Positions 8,128 to 15,620 of a stretch of 64,000 bases of DNA are shown piece after piece. How positions within the stretch are numbered: the first letter of the stretch is position 1; every line of letters begins with the position of its first letter. The notes under the pieces were generated by a model that saw only the letters and a list, made by a program, of their open reading frames with translations, did no database searches and was not told the DNA's origin. The stretch comes from Acidobacteriota bacterium (GTDB lineage: Bacteria > Acidobacteriota > Terriglobia > Bryobacterales > Bryobacteraceae). The DNA lies in the NCBI GenBank assembly GCA_018268715.1, contig JAFDVZ010000007.1:852106-916105 (forward strand), read 5' to 3'. The position numbers and the translations under genes were made by a program.

Positions 8128-8326
8128 CGCCTCCGACTCCTGTACTCGCCCAGGCTTGGGAACGCTTCTGCGCCCCTTCGAAACAGCCAAACAGGATGAA
8201 GAACACGTTTCCGGAATGTGATCGCTTGTCTGGTTGGCTCGAATTGCGGGAAAGTGACGGGTAGCTCGTCCCTTTGCGGGCCATCATCATCGGTCATCGG
8301 TCGGCGGCCAAAAGCGGGGCGGGACG

Positions 8327-8482
8327 ATGGCGAAGCAGGCGAGGAAAGCAAAGCTGCACGTCCCGAAAACAGTATTGCGGCTGCCTGACCTGGATCAGGC
8401 GAAGTCGGCGGGTCTTGAACAGTCTCAGTTCGATCGAGGCTCGCCGTCGGCGAGCCATGTCATCGATCATCCAAAGACGTAG
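8327..8482 (+). pseudogene. Truncated tyrosine recombinase/integrase N-terminus
   Basis: The frame from ATG 8327 reads MAKQARKAKLHVPKTVLRLP then DLDQAKSA, which I recognise as the N-terminus of a family of acidobacterial phage-type integrases (K-T-V-L-R-L-P-D-L-x-x-A-K-x-A-V-L-N-S-L). After AKSA the expected V-L-N-S-L-S-S is found in the +1 frame (from about 8412), as if one G were inserted in the run GGCGGGTC. The catalytic domain (R-H-R-Y) is absent downstream. It is a dead fragment marking past site-specific integration. The family recall is from memory and needs a search. Confidence 0.5.
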
Positions 8483-8849
8483 ACATCTGAACGTCGGGCC
8501 TGTGCTGGTTCAGCGTGTAATGGAGATCGGGCGTTCCCTGTAAGCGAGCATATCGCGATCCGCGGCGCCAGCGGAGCCATCGTCACGCCCCCTTGTTCGC
8601 AGCACCGGCACACGCGTGCAAAACGACGGTGCGGCTATACCTCCTTCGCCCCAATTATCAGTCACCTCCGCTCGGCTATCTCTCCCGATCCTCGGTCCGC
8701 CTTCAAAGCCATCCGCATCGAAACCGACCGCTAAAGACTCAGGCTTAACGTAACCCCCCACCTCGCCCGGTCAGCTTCGCGGTGTTTTGGCTGCACACAG
8801 CCATCCGTCCACCCGCCGCCCGCGGCGCCGGAAAGGTCCCGCGGCCGGA

Positions 8850-8890
8850 GTGACCTCTAGGCTCTTAAGCAGTTATACTAAAATATAACT
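8850..8890 (+). promoter_or_regulatory. Predicted mazEF promoter with overlapping palindromic operator
   Basis: A -35-like GTGACC (8850-8855) is followed after 18 bp by TATACT (8874-8879). Overlapping the -10 is a perfect 7-bp inverted repeat, AGTTATA (8871-8877) and TATAACT (8884-8890), around CTAAAA. MazE-type antitoxins autoregulate by binding such sites. A GGAG ribosome binding site follows at 8891, 10 bp before the antitoxin ATG. Confidence 0.55.
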
Positions 8891-8904
8891 GGAGAACAAC
8901 TGCA

Positions 8905-9162
8905 ATGCACACCACGAGTCTGCGCAAGGTCGGCGGCTCGATCATGCTGGCCGTTCCACCCGCGCTGCTCGACCTCCTGCGCCTGCGGCCGGGAGTGAAG
9001 GTCGGCATCGCGGTTGAAGGCGGCCAACTGGTCGTCAAACCGCAACCGCGGCCCCGCTACACACTCGATGAACTCCTCGCTCAATGCGATCCCAAGGCGG
9101 CGCGCAGTAAAGAAGATCGCGAGTGGCTCCGCGGCAAGCGGGTCGGCGGTGAACTCATCTGA
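8905..9162 (+). CDS. mazE: MazE-like antitoxin (AbrB/SpoVT fold)
   Basis: 85 aa. The N-terminal swapped-hairpin DNA-binding domain reads TTSLRKVGGSIMLAVPPALLDLLRLRPGVKVGIAVEGGQLVVKP, with the typical R-K-V-G-x-S and L-x-L-x-x-G-x-x-V motifs. The C-terminal tail (YTLDELLAQCDPKAARSKEDREW) is the toxin-neutralising arm. Its TGA shares one base with the ATG of the mazF-like gene (TGATG), so translation is coupled. A palindrome over the -10 box at 8871-8890 suggests autorepression. Confidence 0.9.
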   Translation: MHTTSLRKVGGSIMLAVPPALLDLLRLRPGVKVGIAVEGGQLVVKPQPRPRYTLDELLAQCDPKAARSKEDREWLRGKRVGGELI

Positions 9163-9494
9163 TGAAGCGCGGTGACATTTGGCTGGTTGGGCTCGATCGC
9201 ACCGAAGGGCACGAGCAAAAGGGCCGCCGTCCCGTCCTGATCGTCTCGCCGGACGCCTTCAACCGCGTGACCAAAGTGCCCGTGGTTCTTCCCATCACGA
9301 GCGGTGGGAGTGTCGCGCGAACCGCCGGCTTCGCCGTGCCGCTGGCGGGCGCCGGAACCCAAACCACCGGCGTTGTCCGCTGCGATCAACCCCGCGCCCT
9401 CGATCTCGCCGCACGCGGCGGCAAAAAACTGGAAAGCGTCCCCGACGCGATCATCGACGAAGTGCTGGCCAGGCTGGCGCCGATATTCGAGTGA
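9162..9494 (+). CDS. mazF: MazF/PemK-family endoribonuclease toxin
   Basis: 110 aa, full length for the family. The motifs M-K-R-G-D-I-W-L-V, KGRRPVLIVSPDAFN, VVLPITSGG and TTGVVRCDQPRALDL match MazF/PemK, including the conserved Arg of the R-R-P-V-L-I-V block and the basic R-C-D-Q-P region. These toxins cleave single-stranded mRNA at short sequences until neutralised by MazE. The gene is coupled to the antitoxin by a one-base overlap. No damage is visible, so the module is probably functional. Confidence 0.93.
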   Translation: MKRGDIWLVGLDRTEGHEQKGRRPVLIVSPDAFNRVTKVPVVLPITSGGSVARTAGFAVPLAGAGTQTTGVVRCDQPRALDLAARGGKKLESVPDAIIDEVLARLAPIFE

Positions 9495-9592
9495 GTTGCA
9501 CCGGCGCGATGGGGGCTTCCGGCTTGGCGCGGCGTTAGGATGGCGCCGCTCTACACGGCTGAGCCCACTGTGGTTCCCATCCGGGAACCGGT

Positions 9593-9679
9593 TCAGGGCT
9601 TCGCCTCCAGTTGCTTCCTGATCCCTTGCGCCTCTGCCGAATCGCCCGCCTCTTCGGCGGCCAACAGATGGTATTTGCG
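9593..9679 (-). pseudogene. C-terminal remnant of an unidentified gene
   Basis: On the minus strand one frame reads RKYHLLAAEEAGDSAEAQGI then RKQLEAKP and a stop at 9593-9595. It is a helical, Ala/Glu-rich tail resembling the end of a TPR or helix-rich protein. There is no start in this frame, and a poly-C tract interrupts the sequence upstream. It is probably a leftover gene end in a zone with other fragments. The rest of 9495-9729 holds nothing I can support. Confidence 0.3.
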
Positions 9680-9729
9680 TGTGGGGCATCTTCTCTCAGT
9701 GTTAAACTCATGCGGGGGGGGGGAATCAG

Positions 9730-10050
9730 ATGATTCTTGCCAGGATAATCGCCCTTGGAATCGCGCTCACATCGGTGAGCCTCGCTGAAGACAATCCGGT
9801 CGCGGGCGCGTGGCGACTCAATGCGGCGCAATCGTCTCCCGACGCTGCCAAACTACCCGGCGTGCAAAATGGCGGGCTTAGGATTCGGAAGGAAATCTTC
9901 ACCGGCGGGAAGTCGGCCGCACAGAATCCGTCGCAGCCGGCCGCAGCGAAGCCAGGCCTCGTCCTCAAGGTCGATCTGGCGCCTGACGGCCAGAAACTGG
10001 TTCTCACCTCACCCGACGGAACCAGGAAGGGTGTTTTCCTCCGCGATTGA
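9730..10050 (+). CDS. Small secreted protein of unknown function
   Basis: 106 aa with a Sec-type signal (ILARIIALGIALTSVSLA/E). The mature N-terminus NPVAGAWRLNAAQSS carries the G-x-W-x-L-N-x-A-x-S pattern seen at the start of many small secreted acidobacterial proteins. The rest is Gln/Ala/Lys-rich with a final beta-like strand (KLVLTSPDGTRKGVFLRD). It may be shortened at the C-terminus. A run of ten G residues (9714-9723) lies immediately upstream in the position of the ribosome binding site. No function can be given. Confidence 0.5.
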   Translation: MILARIIALGIALTSVSLAEDNPVAGAWRLNAAQSSPDAAKLPGVQNGGLRIRKEIFTGGKSAAQNPSQPAAAKPGLVLKVDLAPDGQKLVLTSPDGTRKGVFLRD

Positions 10051-10114
10051 TCGCGCTCGGTGGCAACGGGGCTTTCCGTACGGGGTCAATACCCGCGCCT
10101 ACCGCGCTGTAGGG

Positions 10115-10792
10115 CTACTCGGTCGACTCCGCGCGCAGGGATACTGCCGGGTCCACCTGGGTTGCCTTCCAGCATGGAACCAGCACCGCCGGCACACCCG
10201 CGATGAGCAGTAGCGTCGGCGCAGCGACCAGCGGGAGAGGATCGTTGGCTGGGATTTCGTACACGAACCCGGCAATCGTTTTTGTCACCACCCACGAGAG
10301 CCCAAGTCCCAAGATGCCTCCCGCAATCAGTGGACGCAGCGCCTGCTCCAAGACAAGTGCGAAGACTTGTGGCCCGGTAGCACCGAGCGCCATCCGCAGG
10401 CCGATCTCCGGCGTACGCGTGCGAACCCAGTGCATCGCCAGTCCAAACAAACCAACCATATCGAGAACCAGTGAGAGGCTCGCGAAGCTCGACACGATGG
10501 ATGTGTGGAAGCGCCGCTTGGCGCCGGCGGACCAGATCCGGTCGTGCATGGTCTCGAACTCGCCAAACGCAACGCCAGGTTCGCTGCCACGCACCGCCGC
10601 GCCCACGAGCCTCCCCGAACTGCGGGTCCTTGTGCGCACCGCCAGATACATTGACGAGGGTGGTTCCTTGTCCAGCATCCGGTAGATTTCGCCCAGGGGC
10701 TGTTCCTCAAGGGAACTGCTTTTGATATCGGCCACAACGCCGATGATCTCCTGCCAGGGCCCATTCGAGAGCTGACGGATTCCCTTGCCCAC
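10115..10792 (-). pseudogene. C-terminal fragment of a MacB/FtsX-like (ADOP-type) ABC permease
   Basis: 225 codons are open from an internal GTG. The sequence matches the end of acidobacterial MacB-like permeases: W-Q-E-I-I-G-V-V-A-D-I-K, SSMYLAVRTRT, RRFHTSIVSSFASLSLVL, then the FtsX core RTRTPEIGLRMALGATGPQV with three to four hydrophobic helices, and the ending PCWKATQVDPAVSLRAE. Full-length family members have about 800 residues, so roughly the first 550 (including the first membrane helix and the periplasmic MacB domain) are missing. Upstream of 10792 the frame no longer resembles the family. An IS3 element begins within about 270 bp, and rearrangement around it is the likely cause. Confidence 0.75.
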
Positions 10793-11064
10793 GGCTCCGC
10801 GGTCGCCCCCTCCGTGCCAACGTTGATGAGACAGTTTCCCCGGTCATAATTGACTGATCGGGTTGGACCCTTCTGTTGCCGGCGCTCGATTCGACTGCTA
10901 TACGAAGGCCCTGCGGCGCTCTTTCTGGAGAGTGCCGCTTCAAGCACGCCTGATTCCGTGCTCACGTGCCCTTGTAGTTGAGGACCGGCTCCCCCGCCCC
11001 GGAAATTCTATGGACAGCTCTTTGGGGACATAATTGAGCAGAAATGTTCCGAAGGAGGAAGAGC

Positions 11065-11457
11065 ATGGCAAGTGGAACGAAGAAGGATTCCGGGGCTGCG
11101 GAAGGAGCCCGGAGGGCGACTGAGCAGGCCCCGGAATCGGCCGGCCCCACCGGGACTGGCCGATGGTCGGCGCAACGCAAGGTTTCCGTCATCCTCGAAT
11201 TGTTGCGGGGAGCGGACCTGGAGAGCACGTCCCGAAAATACCGGGTGACGGTCGCCACTCTGACGCAGTGGCGGGATCGTTTCCTGACGGCTGGCGAGAG
11301 CGGAATCAAGAGTCGCGAAGTGGACCTGGAGGATGAGGAAAAGCGGCGCTTGAAGGCCGTGGTGGCCACCATCAGCGTCGACAACGAGCTGTTGCGCGAG
11401 AAGATCGCTCGTCTGGAGAATGGCCGCCCTTTTCCAGCGGGGAGGTCGAAGCGATGA
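11065..11457 (+). CDS. IS3-family transposase OrfA (helix-turn-helix protein)
   Basis: 130 aa from the ATG at 11065, chosen because AAGGAGG lies 6-12 bp upstream; an ATG at 11044 has no such site. The central part, RWSAQRKVSVILELLRGADLESTSRKYRVTVATLTQWRDRFL, is the HTH_Tnp_1 helix-turn-helix that binds element ends. A leucine-zipper-like C-terminus follows (LKAVVATISVDNELLREKIARLE). The stop overlaps the orfB start by 4 bp (ATGA), so orfB is probably made by translational coupling rather than by the usual -1 frameshift. Confidence 0.92.
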   Translation: MASGTKKDSGAAEGARRATEQAPESAGPTGTGRWSAQRKVSVILELLRGADLESTSRKYRVTVATLTQWRDRFLTAGESGIKSREVDLEDEEKRRLKAVVATISVDNELLREKIARLENGRPFPAGRSKR

Positions 11458-12347
11458 GCCGCACCGTTTCGCCTTCCACCAACAAGCCGTACGGGGTGGC
11501 GCGCGTGGCCGGGGTTTGGCAGGTGGCGCGATCCAGTTTCTACGCAGCGCGCCTCAGGCAGTTGCGTCCGCGGCAGCCCGGCAAGCGAGGTCCCCGTGTT
11601 CTATCGGATGCCGAGTTGGTGGCTGCCATTCGGGAGCTTCTGGCCGCGCCCGTGTTCGCTGGAGAAGGGTATCGCAAAATCTGGGCGCGCCTGCGGCACA
11701 ACAGCGTGCGCACGTCGAAAGACCGGGTGCTGCGGCTGCTCCGTGAAAACCAACTCCTGTCCCCGGCGCGCCAACCGCAGCCAAGCCAGGCCAACCCGCA
11801 CGACGGCACGATCGTCACGGAAGCGCCCGACCCGATGTGGGGCACTGATGCGACCGCCACCTGCACCGAGCAGGAGGGCGCCGTCACCGTCTTTGCCGCG
11901 ATCGATCACTTCACGGCGGAGTGTGTGGGCATTCACGCTGTGAAGAAGGCCACGCGCTTCGAGGCGCTCGAGCCAATCCGTCAGGGCGTGCGAGAACGGT
12001 TCGGAGCCTTCTCCGCCGCAAGCGCCTCCGGCCTGTGCTTGCGTCACGACCACGGAAGCGTATACATGAGCGATGATTTTCAGAATGAGATCCAGTTCGT
12101 CGGCATCCAATCGTCGCCCGCTTTCGTTCGGCAGCCGGAAGGAAACGGATGCATTGAGCGCTTCTTTCGCACCTTGAAAGAGCAGCTACTCTGGGTCCAG
12201 CGGTTTCATGATCTCGCCGAACTGCAAACCGCGGTCGCCGACTTCCGCGATCGCTACAACCAACACTGGATTATCGGGCGGATGGGCTACCGCACTCCAA
12301 CTCAGGCAAGACGAGATTCCCTCGTTGACTTACAGACTGCGGCGTGA
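11454..12347 (+). CDS. IS3-family transposase OrfB (DDE integrase core)
   Basis: 297 aa. The N-terminus resembles the HTH_21 region (YRKIWARLRHNSVRTSKDRVLRLL). The retroviral-integrase-like core carries the DDE triad: Asp in DPMWGTDATA, Asp in LRHDHGSVY, and Glu in GNGCIERFFRTLKE, with the usual K/R seven residues later. The end, YNQHWIIGRMGYRTPTQARR, is typical of family members. No frameshift or stop interrupts it. It cuts and joins element ends together with OrfA. Confidence 0.93.
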   Translation: MSRTVSPSTNKPYGVARVAGVWQVARSSFYAARLRQLRPRQPGKRGPRVLSDAELVAAIRELLAAPVFAGEGYRKIWARLRHNSVRTSKDRVLRLLRENQLLSPARQPQPSQANPHDGTIVTEAPDPMWGTDATATCTEQEGAVTVFAAIDHFTAECVGIHAVKKATRFEALEPIRQGVRERFGAFSAASASGLCLRHDHGSVYMSDDFQNEIQFVGIQSSPAFVRQPEGNGCIERFFRTLKEQLLWVQRFHDLAELQTAVADFRDRYNQHWIIGRMGYRTPTQARRDSLVDLQTAA

Positions 12348-12350
12348 TTC

Positions 12351-12440
12351 AATGAAGCGACTTATTCCCACTGCGCTGTCCATCTCGTCTGGGGCAATAC
12401 AGAATTTCATCGCCGCCCCTCTTCCGGCTCGTTCCGGTGA
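12351..12440 (+). pseudogene. Possible IS200-like (Y1) transposase N-terminal fragment
   Basis: A 29-codon frame directly after the IS3 orfB reads TYSHCAVHLVWGNTEFHRRP and then stops. The pattern Y-S-x-x-x-V-H-x-V-W is that of the first strand of IS200/REP-associated Y1 transposases. No catalytic Tyr or HUH region follows. It is probably a truncated neighbour of the IS3 element. The identification rests on a short match. Confidence 0.3.
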
Positions 12441-12530
12441 TGGCTAAATTCAGAGTCGTCGCGTCGGTTCGAGCTGACATTGGTCAACTGGCTCTTCATC
12501 ATTCGTGTACGAAGGCATCCCGGCGATCGC

Positions 12531-12647
12531 ATGCCTGGCCGCTGTGCGCGTCACTTCGCCCGCGCCTTTCGCGTCTCCGAGTCAACCATTCGGAAGATCC
12601 TCCTCAGGAGGACATGGTCTCATCTCGACCGCATTGATCCCGATTGA
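12531..12647 (+). pseudogene. Short helix-turn-helix-like remnant
   Basis: 38 codons reading CARHFARAFRVSESTIRKIL then LRRTWSHLDRIDPD and a stop. The A-x-x-F-x-V-S-x-S-T-I-R-x-I motif with a following T-W-x-H-L is the repeat-type HTH often found at the C-terminus of homing-type HNH proteins and resolvases. It overlaps the 3' end of the HNH gene on the other strand, so at most one is fully genuine there. Likely decayed. Confidence 0.3.
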
Positions 12648-13523
12648 ATCTCCGACCGGGGACAGATCCTCTTCTCCGGAATCCAAGCAAAGCGTATATC
12701 CAGCGAGAGGCGTTCCGACGGGTACGCCGACGCTCGGAAAGCTGACGCGATAGACGAGATATCCGAACAGCCTTACTACGACGACGACAGGCTCTCTTTG
12801 CGAAATGAGAAGACCATGAAACGGACCGTAGCTCGACGCATGGAGTTCCTCAAAAAGGCAACAGTCAGGGGACAAGTCCCTCAATCGGAGACTGTCTCGA
12901 ACTCTGTCCAGCGACGGATGGAAGATGCCTGATCCAACATGGAGAGCGAGGAACTCGTAGGCGATCTTGATGACGAGTAGGGGCTTGACATCCGGGCTGT
13001 TCAGCTTGAGGCGAGGCGCGATGGCCGCGTCTTTCTTGATAGCGGTACGGTCCGAAAGCTGGATGTATTGGCCTTCGGTAGCCGCGTCGAGTCGCGCCAA
13101 GGCTTCGGCGATCTCGGCGTTATCCTTGCCTTCGCGGCGGAGCATCGTTTCGACCTTCTTGGGTCCGTCCTTGCTCGGAACAACGATTGAACCATCGCGA
13201 AGACGTTGCGAGTCGAGTGTAACCTCGCCCTTTCTGAGCCGACCGTCCAGAATGCCCAATGGGCTATCGAAGATGTACGGTTGCCCTTCTTCCAACCTTC
13301 GCGCGAGTTCCGGGATCTGTTCGCTCAACCTGTTGAACGCGAATCGAACCGCCGGATCGCTCTTCCAGCCTCCTTCGACTTCGCCGAGGCCACTATTACA
13401 GGGAGCACAAAGGAACCGCGCCCATAACCGACCTCCCAAGGCTTCGGGAATGATGTGTTCGGCGCTGAAGGGAGCTTCGCTCTTGCATACGAGACAACGA
13501 GGATCGTTCCAACCGACTTCCAT
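12582..13523 (-). CDS. HNH endonuclease-family protein
   Basis: 313 aa. The N-terminal 50 residues form an HNH zinc-finger nuclease motif: C10-x2-C13, then E22-H23-I-I-P with an acidic/His metal site, and C39-x2-C42-N43. This is the HNH_5-type arrangement common in stand-alone phage- and island-borne nucleases. The remaining 250 residues are unrecognised, with mixed alpha/beta character (a VVVVVRLFGYLVYRVSF strand is near the end), and may bind the substrate. It stands alone between the IS3 element and the tRNA fragment. It could be a defence or homing nuclease; the target is unknown. Confidence 0.75.
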   Translation of the reverse strand: MEVGWNDPRCLVCKSEAPFSAEHIIPEALGGRLWARFLCAPCNSGLGEVEGGWKSDPAVRFAFNRLSEQIPELARRLEEGQPYIFDSPLGILDGRLRKGEVTLDSQRLRDGSIVVPSKDGPKKVETMLRREGKDNAEIAEALARLDAATEGQYIQLSDRTAIKKDAAIAPRLKLNSPDVKPLLVIKIAYEFLALHVGSGIFHPSLDRVRDSLRLRDLSPDCCLFEELHASSYGPFHGLLISQREPVVVVVRLFGYLVYRVSFPSVGVPVGTPLAGYTLCLDSGEEDLSPVGDSIGINAVEMRPCPPEEDLPNG

Positions 13524-13889
13524 GCCCGATTGTACGTCCGTAGGCCGCGCCGCCGACGCCTAACCTAGGGTATTTTCTACGGTTTTTTTCTCATGAGGAG
13601 TTTTCGAGGAGTCGCGGTAAACTGTTGATGGCTATGCTACTAGGAAGATTTGGAGCGGGAGACGGGACTCGAACCTGCGACGTCCAGCTTGGGAAAACGC
13701 TCAAAGATCGTGTACTAAAGAGGATACGGTGTTCTAAGCAGTCCTGAAGGCCACGCGGTTTCCGCAGTTTCCACCCAATGCCAGCGAGCGGCGTCATGAT
13801 GGCGTCACGCGGTCCCTCCGGTAAAGCTATAAATAATAACGACGCCCTACAAAAATGGGAACTCGTCACCACACGCCCGAAGACCTTCC
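13524..13889. other. Intergenic region holding a tRNA-Gly 3' fragment
   Basis: 366 bp between the HNH gene (minus strand) and the OLD-like gene (plus strand). It holds a 45-bp piece of tRNA-Gly (listed) and a moderately AT-rich stretch before 13890 (AAGCTATAAATAATAACGAC) that may carry the promoter of the downstream gene. No protein gene is supported. Confidence 0.55.
13651..13695 (-). other. 3' half of a tRNA-Gly(CCC) gene, attachment-site-like scar
   Basis: On the minus strand the sequence begins at the anticodon loop TTCCCAA (anticodon CCC), continues through the 3' anticodon stem GCTGG, a variable loop, the T arm with GGTTCGAGTCCC, and ends with the acceptor strand CTCCCGC-T-CCA. The U73 discriminator and CCCGC fit tRNA-Gly. 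The 5' half (acceptor GCGGGAG, D arm, 5' anticodon stem) is not upstream; the bases before the loop do not pair with GCTGG. Integrases that recombine in the anticodon loop leave exactly such 3' halves. One T-stem pair (A-C) is mismatched, consistent with a nonfunctional copy. Confidence 0.65.
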
Positions 13890-15620
13890 ATGTTGCGTAC
13901 GCTCCGTCTGCAAGACTACCGTTGTTTTGATGATCATACCGTCACGTTCCACCCCGGCACGGTCGTGGTGGGGCGAAACAATGCCGGCAAAAGCACGATC
14001 GTTGAGGCGTTGCACCTCGTCGCCGCCGTCGTCAACCGCAAAAGCGCGACGTTTACCCAACCGCCCGCCGACTCCGAGTTGCCCGGATTTCAACGTTGCA
14101 TCATCCCGCGCATCTCGCATCTTGGGCTGAATCTGCGCACCGCCTTTCACCGGTACGGCGACCCGCCGGCGGTATTGACGGCCAACTTTACCGGGAACGC
14201 GACGGTGACGATTTACGTCGGCCGCGAAGGGATCCACGCCACGATTGCCGGACCAAAGGGATGGGTGAGCACCAGCAGCGGCTTTCTTGCGCTTGACATC
14301 CCACACATCAACATCTTGCCGCAAGTCGCGCCACTGCAAACTGAGGAGACCAATCTTCGCGATGAGTACATCAATGAGCACTACTACACGCGCCTCTCCT
14401 CACGCCACTTTCGCAATCAAATCCTGCGCAACCCGGAATACTTCGCGCACTTCAAAAGTCTCGCCGAGGAGACCTGGCGCGGGCTGCGCGTGGAGACCGT
14501 CCAAAACAGCGGGAATAATCTCAGCATGCTGGTCACGGATGGAGATTTCGCCGCCGAAGCTGCGTGGATGGGCCACGGCCTGCAGATGTGGCTGCAGACC
14601 ATCTGGTTCGTCGCCAAAACACCAACGACCTCCACGGTCGTCCTCGATGAGCCCGATGTGTACATGCACCCGGATCTGCAGCGCAAACTCTACCGCCTCG
14701 TGCGAGCGCGCTTTTCGCAAAGCATCATCGCCACACATAGCGTGGAGATCATGGCCGAAGCCGATCCCGCGGACATTCTTGTGATTAATAACAAACGCAA
14801 GCGCTCCGTGTACGCGAACACCGAGCCCGGCGTACAAGTACTCGTGGACCAGCTCGGGGGCATCCACAACGTGCACCTCGCGCGGCTTTGGAACGCGAAA
14901 AAAGTCCTGCTCCTTGAAGGCAAAGACCTCGGCATCCTCAAGACGTTTCACGGCAAACTCTTCCCCAATACCGACACACCCCTTGATGCCATACCCAACC
15001 TCAGCATCGGGGGATGGGGCGGGTGGGAGCACGCCATCGGCGGCAGCATGGCATTAAAAAACGCCGTGGGGGATCGAATCACGACGTACTGCATCTTTGA
15101 TCGCGATTACCACACCAGCGAAGAGTTATCGGATCGGTACGACCAAGCACAGGAGCGCGGGATAAGCCTACACATCTGGCTGCGCAAAGAGATCGAAAAC
15201 TATCTCCTCAATCCGACTGTGATCGCGCGCCTGATCAAGCAACGCACAAAACAGAGTCCACCAACCCCGGCAGACGTTACTGCGTTCTTGCTCAAGGCTT
15301 GCCAGCAGGAAAAGGACACAGTCTTTGATGCCATCGCAAACCATCTCGCCCACCGCGACAAAAGCCTCGACACGGGCGGCGCGAACAAAGCGGCAAGAAA
15401 ACTCCTTGACGCCCGATGGCAGGATCACAAGCTTGAGATGGTCAGCGGCAAAGCGCTCGTCTCCCACCTCAACACGTGGACGCAAGAAGAGTTCAAAACC
15501 AGCGTGGGCGGGATGGCGATTGCCAAAGCCTTCCAGGCCAATGAGATCCCCAACGAGATGCGAGAATTCCTCGTCACGGTCGAGGAGGGCAAAGTGATCA
15601 CAGCAAAGACCCTACCCTAA
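13890..15620 (+). CDS. OLD-family ATPase/TOPRIM nuclease (AAA_21-type)
   Basis: 576 aa. The N-terminal ABC-type ATPase has Walker A G-R-N-N-A-G-K-S-T (28-36) and Walker B VVLDEPD (D253-E254), then an H-loop-like IIATHSVEI. The C-terminal half looks like a TOPRIM domain: E343 in VLLLEGKD, D404 and D406 in CIFDRDYH, then RKEIENYLL. This order is that of class 1 OLD nucleases, ATP-regulated DNA nucleases found in phage P2, Gabija (GajA) and some retrons. No UvrD-like GajB helicase or reverse transcriptase is nearby. The gene lies just after the tRNA-Gly scar and before a small coiled-coil gene, in an island-like context; an anti-phage role is inferred. Confidence 0.85.
   Translation: MLRTLRLQDYRCFDDHTVTFHPGTVVVGRNNAGKSTIVEALHLVAAVVNRKSATFTQPPADSELPGFQRCIIPRISHLGLNLRTAFHRYGDPPAVLTANFTGNATVTIYVGREGIHATIAGPKGWVSTSSGFLALDIPHINILPQVAPLQTEETNLRDEYINEHYYTRLSSRHFRNQILRNPEYFAHFKSLAEETWRGLRVETVQNSGNNLSMLVTDGDFAAEAAWMGHGLQMWLQTIWFVAKTPTTSTVVLDEPDVYMHPDLQRKLYRLVRARFSQSIIATHSVEIMAEADPADILVINNKRKRSVYANTEPGVQVLVDQLGGIHNVHLARLWNAKKVLLLEGKDLGILKTFHGKLFPNTDTPLDAIPNLSIGGWGGWEHAIGGSMALKNAVGDRITTYCIFDRDYHTSEELSDRYDQAQERGISLHIWLRKEIENYLLNPTVIARLIKQRTKQSPPTPADVTAFLLKACQQEKDTVFDAIANHLAHRDKSLDTGGANKAARKLLDARWQDHKLEMVSGKALVSHLNTWTQEEFKTSVGGMAIAKAFQANEIPNEMREFLVTVEEGKVITAKTLP

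Larger units (their letters stand above)
8128..8904. other. Gene-poor region with an integrase fragment and the mazEF promoter
   Basis: 777 bp. Two things can be supported: a truncated tyrosine-recombinase N-terminus at 8327-8482 and the mazEF promoter/operator at 8850-8890 (both listed). Between 8483 and 8849 I see no coding-like frame, RNA gene or repeat. Confidence 0.5.
11011..12383 (+). mobile_element. IS3-family insertion sequence (orfA and orfB), approximate limits
   Basis: Two consecutive transposase genes in the orfA-orfB arrangement of IS3 elements. The outer limits are tentative. A 9-bp inverted match, ATGGACAGC (11010-11018) against GCTGTCCAT (12375-12383), would bound a 1.37-kb element with TG...CA ends. 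However, I see no target-site duplication, and the right copy lies inside a transposase-like coding fragment. Both genes are intact, so the element may be active. Confidence 0.6.

Noticed and set aside
11010-12383. 9-bp inverted match as definite IS3 terminal repeats
   Set aside because: It is short, lacks a target duplication, and the right copy lies within an apparent transposase fragment; kept only as tentative limits.
13651-13740. Complete tRNA-Gly gene
   Set aside because: The 5' acceptor, D arm and 5' anticodon stem are absent, so only the 3' half is claimed.
13890-15620. Gabija GajA or a retron effector
   Set aside because: No GajB-like helicase or reverse transcriptase is found nearby, so only the broader OLD class is assigned.
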